Of a stretch of 64,000 nucleotides of DNA, positions 54,504 to 64,000 are shown in pieces. This DNA is from Ctena decussata (taxonomy: Eukaryota; Mollusca; Bivalvia; Lucinida; Lucinidae): assembly GCA_963989385.1 (NCBI GenBank), contig OZ022503.1, forward strand, positions 69,848,123 through 69,912,122, given 5' to 3'. Each line of letters begins with the position of its first letter. The first letter of the stretch is position 1. Below the pieces are notes generated by a model, which worked only from the letters and a program-made list of their open reading frames with translations, was not told the DNA's origin and did no database searches. The position numbers and the translations under genes were made by a program.

Positions 54504-54637
54504 TAAGGCCCGATTTCACGTCGAGCTTAGTACACGGATTAGCATTTGGAACACCAAACTTTTACATTGCGCTTACGGTAAAATAGACCCTCGACTAGTT
54601 AATCCGAGTTATAACTGTAACGTGAAATCTAGCCTAA
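54504..54637. repeat. MITE-like element, copy 2 of 4499-4640 family
   Basis: aaggcccgatttcacgtcga to its inverse ending acgtgaaatctagcct. In the 3' flank of the channel gene. Confidence 0.65.
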
Positions 54638-54797
54638 GGCTCACAATGGATAACAGATGTCGATAAACTGCGTAACCTGCCGTTGCCATAATTGTTTAGC
54701 ACCATCTCGCCGGTGTTAAAAGAAGCTTGCAAACTTTTGCATTTCCTTGTTGGCACGTTCTTCGGCATCATTACTTGTGTAAACTCGTGCATTAACC

Positions 54798-55055
54798 AGG
54801 CCCCGAGGTTATAAAACTTTTTTCGTGCTCAACTCAGCTGAGCATAAAATTTTCTCTGCTGATAAATCTCTGCTGATAATATGAAAATGCCAACTAATGT
54901 TGGCATTTTCATATTCATAAGCAGAGAAAATTTCATACTCATCCAAACTGAGCAAGAAAACAACTGTACTTATCAGTAATTTGCTATTTATTAGCAGGTA
55001 AAATTTCATGCTCAACTCAGCTGAGCATGAAAGAAGTTTTATAACCTCGGGGCCA
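54798..55055. repeat. MITE with TATAAAACTTTTTTC ends, copy 2
   Basis: ggccccgaggttataaaact / agttttataacctcggggcc exact 20-bp ends, inner ctcaactcagctgagca on both arms. Younger looking than 30495-30722. Confidence 0.88.
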
Positions 55056-55384
55056 GGTATTCCTCTGGCTACTCTAAGATATGTATATACGTACCTTTGA
55101 ATTGTCCGAGTAATACCTCGGCTCGAGTTTTCGCGAGTAAGTATTAGTTCCCAGGTATTCCTTGGGCTACTCGAAAATATGTATATACATATCTTCGGGT
55201 ACCTTAGGAATATCTGGATACTGATCGGGTTAGCCCATAAGGCAAGTTATTATATAGCGAATATACCCTTGTTGGTGAATGTCAACGTATAACGGTAATC
55301 ATCGATTTGCCTAATATGCCATCTCAAGGCACCGTTAGGTGACGTGAAGGATGTAAATTACCCTCGAGCATCTCTCACGTAGTC
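55056..55384. repeat. Palindromic dispersed repeat
   Basis: gtatatacgtacctttgaat ... aaatatgtatatacatatct with gggctactcg / cgagtaatacctcg arms. No gene. Confidence 0.5.
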
Positions 55385-55561
55385 AGGAGGTCCGTAGGTT
55401 AAGCGCTGGATTGTTTATCTAGCTGTCTGCGGTTCGATTCCCGCTGGTTGCGGAAATTTTTTCAACTATTATAGTGGTTCCATTGCACACTGTCTTTCAT
55501 CATCAACCTCCCAATGTCCAAACCTGACTAAAATACTGTTCTATCCATCCTACAAGGAGGC
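55385..55561 (+). repeat. tRNA-derived SINE, family S, copy 5
   Basis: ccgtaggttaagcgctggat A-box, gcggttcgattcccgctggt B-box, body gtggttccattgcacactgt. Followed by unique DNA to 56,584 in which I see no gene. Confidence 0.75.
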
Positions 55562-56584
55562 CGTGGAAACATGGGTGTTGCTCGGATTTACCCATTTGAT
55601 AATTATGCCAAAAATGTCCTTAGTTTGTTGTTGTATGTCACCGTGTAACGGTAATTACCGATTTAGCAAAATATGCCATCTCAAGGCGCCGCTAAGTGGC
55701 ATGAGGGAAGTTATACTTGTCATCTCTAACGATCATATTTATTGAGAGTCGGTCGGGTGTTCTGGGCACGTTCAGTCTCTTTAGCTTGGTTTATCAAAGT
55801 AATGATGCAAACTATGCCCTCTCTTTACTGCCACATAATTCAGGACCATTTTGAGATTATTTATAAACGGACACATTTTATTCCGTATATGCGTTAATTG
55901 CTTTTGGATTCCATTAACTCAAGTTCGGGCAGGTCCATTTCCTATCTTAGGTCTTCTTGTTTAATTCCTATATTTTATCAGTGCTTGGTCTGATTTGGAT
56001 CCACCGTGACTGTTTGTGAAATCCGATTTCTGGGACGCTATGCATTAATTGGTTGATTTGGTGAGTGACAATGCGGACTTATAAGTTTGAATGAGAGAAA
56101 GTGTCCTATTGTATGTCCAAGTGGCTAGATTTTTATCTGATGCGAGCATAGAAAACACTGATTAAACTGTGTACATGCCCCTTGTCTTATTTTTCATACA
56201 TGTCGCAAAGCAACATCTATCGGATAGAGGCTCACTTATATTCGTTACATGTGTTGTTGTTCATATGTCAGTTCGTTTTTATTCGTTACGTTTGTTATTG
56301 TTAAGCAATAGTAATTTTATGACAGTAGAAATAAATATTCAGAATGGAACTGCTGTCTGCATTTTCCTTTCCGTTCCACGTCAAGGTTTGCACACATTAA
56401 TATATATCATCCAGGATGCAGAGCTACGGATAAGGAAATATAACTCCCAAAAACTTAGAAAATTTTGAAATTTCTTCACACATGAAAAAGTGATTTGTGG
56501 ATATGCATGATAAAATTTCAAATTAAAGGTTCCATAACATGTTTGATTTTTAAACAGTTTTATCAGTAATAGAAACTTGCTCAT

Positions 56585-56966
56585 TTCTTGATTTGAGGTT
56601 TTATCTCCAGTCACCCCTTGTTTTGAGGTTTATCTCTGTTTACTTCTCGTTTTGATGTTTATCTCTATTCACTTCTCGATTTGAGGTTTATCGTTATTCA
56701 CTTCTCGTTTTGATGTTAATCTCCATTTACCTCTCATTTTAAGGTTTATCTCCATTCACGCCTAGTTTTTAGGTCTATCTATATTCACTCCTGACTTTGA
56801 GATTTCTCTCCATTCACCCCTCGTTTTGAAATTTATCTCTATTCATTTCTTGTTTTGAAGTTCATCTTCATTCAGCCCCTTGTGTTTAGGTTTGCTTAAA
56901 TTCAGTTCTTGTTTTGAGGGTTGTCTCAATTCATTTTTCGTTTTAAGGTTTATCTCCATTTACTCC
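56585..56966 (+). repeat. 29-bp minisatellite, about 13 copies
   Basis: Imperfect units of the form cgttttgaggtttatctcta followed by ttcacttct. Diverged copy to copy, strand-asymmetric (T-rich). No coding. Confidence 0.85.
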
Positions 56967-57415
56967 GGTGTAAATAATACATACACATATACAACACAAG
57001 TGCAAGTGTACGGACGAATAGACATTCAAACATACTCTTATACCACACGTCAGCAATGTATATGAGTTCCATGAAAAGAAAAGGACTGCGATTCCTGTCG
57101 CTTATGAAATAAATTCTATTCACTCTCCGAAAAAAGCATAAACATACATATGATTGGCATCCCATTACAGAAATCATACGGCATTTGAGGACAGGAAAGA
57201 CTCAGATCAGCATGCGGATTCCCGTAATCATCTATGAATCCTTGAAAATAAAAAAAGAACAGTTAAGAGTCCGGTCAGCTTCTGCAGCAGAGCAGGTCGA
57301 CTTGAGTGTTAACGCAGCAGACATAAAACGTTGCATCAACATTAATTCCACGTAGATTCAAGGTAATGACGTTGGATCAATATAGGGATCAAACATGGTT
57401 TTTCATGCATTTACG

Positions 57416-57495
57416 TTTGCCAGGTCCCGAGGGAGATGTTGGAAACCGAGGCCGAAGGCCGAGGTTTTCAATATCTTCCGAGGGACCTGGCAAAT
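57416..57495. repeat. Hairpin element
   Basis: ttgccaggtcccgagggaga / tcttccgagggacctggcaa with a ccgaggccgaaggccgagg centre. Stem about 36 bp with few mismatches. Surrounding 57,000-58,520 shows no gene. Confidence 0.85.
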
Positions 57496-58529
57496 GTTAA
57501 TGCATTGAAAACAAATGTTTGATCGCTGTTATTGCATAATTCAACGAATTATTCGTTAAAATTTTAGAAAAAACTATTTTGTCACCGTTTAACAGCCAAC
57601 GCGCTTGTGCATCTGTTTACTAATATTCGTTTTTCGGGCCCGAGAGCATTCAGTCTATTCAAAATGGCTGCCACCATCCTATTCAACCTCATTTCGGAAA
57701 AGTATCCAAGATGGTCGTTGTAGTTGATGCAAAATAGATGGTAAATTAATCAACAAAAAGCAGATACCTTGAGCAATAATTTCCATGCAGAACAAGCCTG
57801 ATCCATTCATATACCATCCTGCAGTTCTTGATTACTGAAAGCTTAGGATGCATGTTTTCTTTAACACTTATTTACTCTCCATTTGGCATCGTAAGAATGA
57901 AGACAACATTACTTTGAAATCCGTGTCGGTACTTTATGACGTAATAAGAGTACAAAGCATGATGACGTCATAAGAAAACATAGGTAGCACGCGACCAATT
58001 ATAGTAAATTAACCGAAAAGGGAAAGGCAAGAGAGCATGGCGGTTTTTAGTGGCCCGGCACAAGCATAACGAAAGTTCTGTCATCGTGTTTCAACAGCGC
58101 GAGAAAACCATTGTTGAAACACGGCTTTTCGCCTGTTGATGCACGGCTGTTAATACCTCTCGGCACTGCTTTTTATGCAATAACGTTGATTCAATGTTGA
58201 ATCCGTGTTGTGCGTCCAGTGGATTAACTGTACGCACATGGCTTCAGCTCACGGTTCGTTTTCATGGGTCACCAGTCAAACGGAGAAATAAGTAAAAGAA
58301 GATAATGGAATCTTCATGAAAAATCACCCTTATCAGGAGCTCTGTGAGATATAATAACACAAAGAATTTATTGTTTCTTACGTATAAATGACTTTGTTTC
58401 TTATTCATGCATGATATCAAGATATTGGTTGTCTTCACAGTGCGGACACAAAGGCATTTGATTATTCTACAATAGAGGAAAGGTCGGAATAAATCTTTTG
58501 CGAGCTAGTATCTTGTTGAATCAAACACT

Positions 58530-58690
58530 GATATCTCAAAGTACCCTCTTATATCAAAGAATATAGTTTAGACACATTTCGTATTTTCTATACATTTCAA
58601 CTCACATTATTTCAAACTACTGGTTTATCAAAGTAAATTTTCTGGAACCAGAAAATTTACTTTGAGATATCAGTAGTTATGATGTTCTTT
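58530..58690 (+). repeat. Dispersed repeat, direct copy of 63190-63344
   Basis: tctcaaagtaccctcttata and gtaaattttctggaaccaga recur in the same order at 63.2 kb. Lies just 3' of the glycosyltransferase stop, perhaps in its 3' UTR. Confidence 0.6.
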
Positions 58691-58746
58691 GACTTTAAGA
58701 TATCGCGAGTTGACTGTATTTGTCTTGATTGCAGCTTTCAGAATAG

Positions 58747-60258
58747 TTATCCACACATAAGTCTCACCATAGTTTCAACCAGTTTGGCGATTTCAGCAAC
58801 ATCAACAATAGTATAATAATTGTTCATCTCAAGTTTTCCGTCTGCATTCTCCCACGACATGTAATGCAAGCCTCTCCACTTTGCAATAGCCTCAAAAAGT
58901 TTGTGATATGAGTGACTTTGCTTAAACTTAAAGGGGAATAACTCTATCAATCCACTTTCTTTGGGTAGATACATGGTATGCGTTAATCCAGCCCCATGCA
59001 TACCAATTAATATGTCTGTGTTTTTAATAATTTTTAGCTGTTCTGCCATAGGCATAGTCTCGAGAAGAAACCCACGCACACAATAATCTGGATATTTTTC
59101 ATACAAAATTTGAAATAGTTCTGCTTCATTAAAAATTTTCCTCTGTACTGAGCCCATCATATTCCTCGGATGATAAACTTTATCACGTCTCCAAATCAAC
59201 GTAATTTTAATCTCCCTGCAATCTAGCACAGAATTGTTGTCGATAAGATACCGATTTAGGACAAAGCTCCTAAACTCTTCCAGATAGGCAAGCGACAGAA
59301 AATTGTACTTTGACAATGGGCTTTTGTTTTCTGGAATTGAGAGAACAAGATTTTTCAAATGTACTGATCTTTTCAGTTGACCGATCCTTATCAAAGGCCC
59401 AAATAATGTTAGGAAAAAATCGTCAATTTCAGCTTTTGGGTGAGCATCAAGTAAGAGTATTGAAACTTGCAGTGGTTGGTGTTTAAAAGCCATCAACATT
59501 AGGAAGATATTGAACGCGTGGAGTGTCACATGGTAGATGTTGGCGTAGTCTTCTCTCGCTATGGCTATCGTGAAATTAGACACATAATCCGGTCTGACGA
59601 TAGATTTCCTTTTGTCAGACAGAGCAATTTTATCTGTATCTTGATTAGCTTTTGAAAAAGAAGTGTACTTTAACAGTGGTACTTCATCCGATGACAGCTC
59701 ATCTAAATATTCGTGATGCGTGCAAGACATTGAAATCAATCCCTTCTTTGGCTGAAGTATTTCATTATTATCATCCCGCACGTACTTGTCTTTAAATTGT
59801 GAAAGTTCTTCTCCACCTTTTGCAAAATTTACAACATCCCATTTGTAGGCATTCAGTGTAACATTTTGTATTAAAACAAACTTTCTATCAAAGACTTTCA
59901 TCTTGGAATCACAGAAAGTTACTATTGAGGTGTTCTTCAGCCATGTGGCTAGTCGGTCTTTATCTATGTTGAAGTCTTTCTCAAAGAAAGGATACCTTTT
60001 TGTGTAAATTTCCTTATCATGTTCACATTTGAAAAGACAGGATTTGTTACTGCTCCGTCTAAGAACTTGAACTACATAGTCTAATTTGCCCCATGCTGTA
60101 TCCGAAGCCCAGGACCAGCTACCGGGCTCGCGATCCGATGGTCGATAGCTGACGGTACTAGCTCCGTTCTGATAACCCCCTAAAATAAACAAAATAAAAA
60201 CCACTATAATAACTTGCAACATACAAAATACGATGATTTCTTTTAAACGGCGTCTCAT
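58747..60258 (-). CDS. GT61/DUF563 family glycosyltransferase, type II membrane protein
   Basis: Intronless 503-codon frame. Residues ~8-28 are a hydrophobic signal anchor after a basic start (MRRRLKE), giving a lumenal catalytic domain in the Golgi or ER. Motifs: REDYANIYH at 235-243, LIWRRDK at 354-360, and GMHGAGLTHTMYLP at 419-432 followed by GLIELFP, the signature of GT61 enzymes (relatives: EOGT, POMGNT2, plant xylosyltransferases), in which this region holds the sugar-nucleotide site. Several N-glycosylation sequons (71, 109, 132, 228, 311). Start: first ATG, A at -3. Donor sugar and acceptor cannot be told from sequence; length fits the family. Nearest AATAAA on this strand is 375 nt past the stop (58367-58372). 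Standing alone, it has no operon-like partner. Confidence 0.88.
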   Translation of the reverse strand: MRRRLKEIIVFCMLQVIIVVFILFILGGYQNGASTVSYRPSDREPGSWSWASDTAWGKLDYVVQVLRRSSNKSCLFKCEHDKEIYTKRYPFFEKDFNIDKDRLATWLKNTSIVTFCDSKMKVFDRKFVLIQNVTLNAYKWDVVNFAKGGEELSQFKDKYVRDDNNEILQPKKGLISMSCTHHEYLDELSSDEVPLLKYTSFSKANQDTDKIALSDKRKSIVRPDYVSNFTIAIAREDYANIYHVTLHAFNIFLMLMAFKHQPLQVSILLLDAHPKAEIDDFFLTLFGPLIRIGQLKRSVHLKNLVLSIPENKSPLSKYNFLSLAYLEEFRSFVLNRYLIDNNSVLDCREIKITLIWRRDKVYHPRNMMGSVQRKIFNEAELFQILYEKYPDYCVRGFLLETMPMAEQLKIIKNTDILIGMHGAGLTHTMYLPKESGLIELFPFKFKQSHSYHKLFEAIAKWRGLHYMSWENADGKLEMNNYYTIVDVAEIAKLVETMVRLMCG

Positions 60259-60643
60259 TTTGAGAAAAAGGAAGATATACTTCTGTTAATGTTAATATAG
60301 TTGTCTTTAATTGTTAAAAGACCGACACTTAATTACCGCAGGTAGAGCAAGGGAAAACATGCAAAGATTATATTTTACTTAGTTAAGTCATTTCATGCAC
60401 GTTTATCTATTTAATAACAGTCCCATTTCAGCTACTGTCTGGCGAAATGCATATACCCTGACCAGTCTACAGATATACACAGGCTGTACAGAACAGGTAT
60501 TTTGCAGTTAGCTTATGTTACGAAGCAAGTTTTCTCACAATGGCATTCACGTTTCACTGAGTTTGAATTGTGAAAAGAAAAGTAAAACCTGAACCATTCA
60601 ATGGACTCGGTTTCCTTTGTTTTAAATAGCCTGGCTTATTATT

Positions 60644-62671
60644 TTTGGCTTGCGGCCCAAAGGCCGCAAGTCTTATAGATTGAAAAGCTCGTTCCGGTTT
60701 GAGACTGGATTAGTTCATGTTTTCCTTCACTTATACGAGCGTTTCATCGCAATAATCAGAGAACTCGTCCGATTTTGTCTATTTATATCCATATCAGGTT
60801 TACCGCATCTGCTAAAAATAATGATGGAATTTTATTCTATTTTTGGTCGCATTGTCGCCAACAGTCGGCACTTTCCGTATCCACGACTCTCAGCATACAA
60901 GTATACGCTTTTCCCAAAAACTTGCTATCTTTATTTTGCAGCGGCGTTGGGCGAAAAAAAGGGCCTTAGAGTATTGTGTAATCATGTATTTACTTAGAGC
61001 AGTCACTACACTCGAGCTAAAGCATCTGTGCAGACTGACCAGGGTCTTTCTTTTTCGGCAGATCCAAAAATATATCATGCTAACTGAGGATAGATTGATC
61101 AGATTGTGCTGAAGCGTGGGCCGATTTATATATCTGTAAACCTGTCAAAGCAGAAAAAATCAAAATCAAAATTTATTGTTTAAATTCAGCAAGCAGGCGC
61201 TACTGATTTTTTTCCTCATCACTCAACACATCTTACCAAATAAAGTATACGATCTATCTGTGTGTGTGTGGCTAACGTCCACAACTGACCGTGTTTATAC
61301 ATGTACAATTGTTAAGCCGGTGTATAAAAGACGCATATTCATTGTAAAGGTCATGTCGTTCGCAAGCAGCGGTGCAATGTGCACAATTCAACATCTAAAT
61401 AAAATACAGTACCTTTCGACCATCCATGAATAGTCTGTCCTAGAAACTTCTTATAGGGATACGGATAACGAGAAGAGTGGAAAATTTCAGAACCGTTGGG
61501 ATTTAATCTCTTTGAGGCTAGTTCTGAAGGATTCGTGACAGCTTTGAGACAATGGATGAGCCGCTGGTCTATCTCTCTCAGCCAGAACAGAACCAGCACT
61601 CGAATCAATGGAAACATACCAGAATATCCCGCCATGTCTCAAAGAAGGGAATGACTATGCCTTCAGCTGGCAAGGTAATCGTTTCAGTCATTCTGGATTC
61701 ATATAGCGGTGGGGATGCTAGGTCAATTACTGAAGCAGCTGAGACAGAAAACCAGATTCATTGCCGAGGAAACCTATGAAAGCTACGGTGGCTTTGCCTG
61801 TGCTGCATTTCTGTTGATCACTTCAACCTTTTTCAAGAATTGGCTGGGAAGCAGTTTGCCAGTGATAATAACGTCATTTTGGTTGTACATGAATTTCTTG
61901 TCATGCAAGAACCTTGGTATGCAACTGGAATCCAATCCGTCCCCAACAATTCTCCTCACCTCGATATAGTCACGCACGGAACTGAAAATTCAGTTTTTGG
62001 ATGTAGGGTAGTATTAAGTTTGTAAAAAATGACCGCACAAATATTTCTTTGTTTTTGTTACAAAATGTATCAAAAGATTTGTAAGATAGTGTAGAATACT
62101 AGGATAACACAACTTTTTTTTACTTTAGATCCGTGCTTTAAGAAAAACGTAGAAAACTGAGTAACTTTTTGTTCATTTTCTTTATTTTCCCTATATACAA
62201 TTAGGAAATGATGGCCATATTACTCAGAGCAAAAAGGACCGCATTAAATGTAAATTTAAAAGTTTGAAAAAAATATCCATGTGCAGCTAAAAAAGTGCAC
62301 TATATTGACCTAACACAACAGTTTTCATTTTTTTATTCAAGGAAGACAAAAACAGAGAAAAACTGTCAATGTCCTATATGATTTAATGCTATTTAAGCTC
62401 ACGCGATATCGTCGTTTACAGGTAGATTATACGGGTCTGAGGAAAAAAGTTGCCCATGCACTGCAGCATCGCTGGCCTGAGAGGGGATTTAGTTAAGAAA
62501 TAAATTATAACGAGAAATGAACAACGACAACTTCATAATTAGGCTGAATTCATTTTCTTCAGTCCTCAAACGCTAGTTCTTATAATTCCCATTCTGTTAG
62601 TATTAACATACTGTAATGTAAACAAAATGTAAAAACTCGGCAAGCCTTTCCTTTTTAAAAGGAAACTTTAT
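60644..62671 (+). mobile_element. Mariner-containing segment, copy B (degenerate)
   Basis: Inverse of 18441-20182. At 61,552-61,990 the + strand gives pieces of a mariner transposase: SNQWKHT, MPSAGKVIVSV, GQLLKQLRQK, then WLAGKQFASDN-like text, EFLVMQEPWYATGI. These are in several frames with stops and lack the catalytic aspartates in one open frame, so it is dead. The outer ends are ggcttgcggcc and ttcctttttaaaaggaaac. Confidence 0.78.
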
Positions 62672-62763
62672 TAGTTTTTGAAATTCAGCAAGGACTACAG
62701 TGCTTATTGTATTCCATTATAATTATTAATACCTGTATGCCAGCGTCGATGATGCTAGTTTAA

Positions 62764-63006
62764 ATGAGCCGCGACACGATAAAAGCAACAAAGTGACAAG
62801 TGCGCCAAGCAAAGACTCTGATCAGCCTCGGCATCTGCCCAGTCTGATCAGAGTCTTTACTGTGCACTTCAAGGGTAGTGCAGGGTCTAAGCTAGTTCCA
62901 TGCGGACAATTAAAGACTCTGATGAGACTCGGCGGATGCCAAGGGTGATCTGAGTCTTCGTTGGGCGCCTATGCCACTTTTTTGGTTTTGTTGTGTCGCG
63001 GTTCAT
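62764..63006. repeat. GAGCCGCGACACG fold-back family, copy 7
   Basis: atgagccgcgacacgataaa to ttttgttgtgtcgcggttca. Internal gatcagagtctttactgtgc differs a little from other copies. Confidence 0.85.
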
Positions 63007-64000
63007 TCAAGTTAAAAGCAAAACCTGGCCTAAAGCTTTTTACCTTGCTTGTCTTGCCTGCCGTGGTTAAACAGATCTAGCTATATTTGGGTTATGATCC
63101 CTCGTCTGCGTCTGTGTCGATACACTGGTTGAGCTAGAGAACCGTCAGGCGAGCCGATTGATTGGTTGTTTTCCGAAATCTACAACACTGAAGTCTCAAT
63201 GTACCCTTTTATGTCAAAAAAGATGGACTATCTGGACACGCTTTCTATCTTATTTCTTTACATTTCAACCCTGCTATTACAAAATACTGGCATCTCACAC
63301 TGAATTTTCTAGGACCAGAAAATTTATTTGAGATAGCTGTCGTTTTAGATGAACTCTTGCAATGTTGTTCGTCTAAAATTTCTAAAAATGACCAAATTCA
63401 TCTAAGTATGAAATGACAGGGTTTTTGAAGGGTTCTTTGGTGGCTGACTAGGACATTTTTTCTCTCTGTCTTTATACCAAACAGAGGTAGCTAAAGTGGT
63501 TTATCGTGCGTGTTTTTGTAAACTGATGTCAATGTACGTGTATACTTCTCTTCCCTTTTGTGTTTTCGAGGGCACAATTTGGGATGTGATTATATTAGTT
63601 AAAGAATTCAGATCTGCTGTCGATTAATAAGCTCTGTCCTTGCGCTTTTTAAATTTTACTCTACCTACATAGATTCCGTTCCCTTCACAGACAGCTGCGC
63701 TGTTTCGAATGAGATTTTGAAAGCTCTTATGCAGCCTGTCAATACTTGTCTCAGCCTTGACGTCTAAAATTGATATTTTATCATAATTATTAGGTTAGAT
63801 CTTATTAGATTGTGTTTTTTTAGTTTTCATATTAAACATAAACAATAATGTCAGCGCGTAATTTAATATTATTTTAGTGTTCCTATTTAAACTATATTTA
63901 ATATTATCTAATGACAAATGAACTTAACAAAGGAATAAGAAGCCCAATAATTCAAAAGGAGAGTTCCATTTTATTATAGCACAATACTACATCTGGTGCC
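63007..64000. other. 3'-end stretch, no gene seen
   Basis: Holds the second copy of the 58,530 repeat (63190-63344), then unique AT-rich DNA to the edge. Confidence 0.45.

Noticed and set aside
56585..56966. CRISPR-like array because of 29-bp spacing
   Set aside because: Units are contiguous diverged tandem repeats without unique spacers, and the genome is animal.

Overview
This is a window of an animal nuclear genome, most likely a bivalve or other lophotrochozoan mollusc. Spliced genes with GT-AG introns of 0.5 to 7 kb, an AT-rich background, a dense layer of fold-back and terminal-inverted-repeat elements, tRNA-headed SINEs, LINE and mariner fossils, and an intronless GT61 glycosyltransferase all fit that. 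Bivalve is an inference, since no species-diagnostic sequence is present. There are no operons or ribosome binding sites; most short open frames are chance or lie inside repeats.

Three protein genes are well supported. (1) About 1-13,940, + strand: the 3' part of a gene for a leucine-rich-repeat protein with C-terminal EF-hands, LRRC74-like. Nine exons join in phase; the 5' end is outside the window. (2) About 28,060 or 30,049 to 54,404, + strand: a B-type/CNGL-like cyclic-nucleotide-gated channel. Exons cover the N-terminal tail, S3-S6 with pore, C-linker, cyclic-nucleotide-binding domain and a very long acidic tail ending in a PDZ-ligand-like sequence. The S1-S2 exons are not visible and a 200-N gap lies exactly where they should be. 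(3) 58,747-60,258, - strand: a complete intronless 503-residue type II membrane glycosyltransferase of the GT61/DUF563 family.

About 14-28 kb is a gene-poor block: LINE fragments at 14.9-15.9 and 24.3-25.35 kb, a 7.1 kb structure with 1.4 kb inverted arms (15.9-23.0 kb), and a mariner-containing segment (18.4-20.2 kb) that has an inverted partner at 60.6-62.7 kb. A good RFX X-box and a TATA-like sequence at 28.06-28.15 kb, followed by two small exon-like frames, mark a possible ciliary promoter upstream of the channel gene.

The most striking feature is palindromic DNA at every scale: seven copies of one ~240 bp fold-back family, four copies of another, 31 and 35 bp perfect hairpins, a 1.7 kb intronic hairpin with ~690 bp arms, and an array of eleven CGTTCGAACG palindromes that is itself mirror-symmetric. 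Four fold-back/TIR elements begin only 13-30 nt after a 5' splice site and another ends 15 nt before an exon, which looks non-random. Nothing here is a recognised defence or biosynthetic system; the novel content is in the repeats, the channel tail and the promoter candidate.
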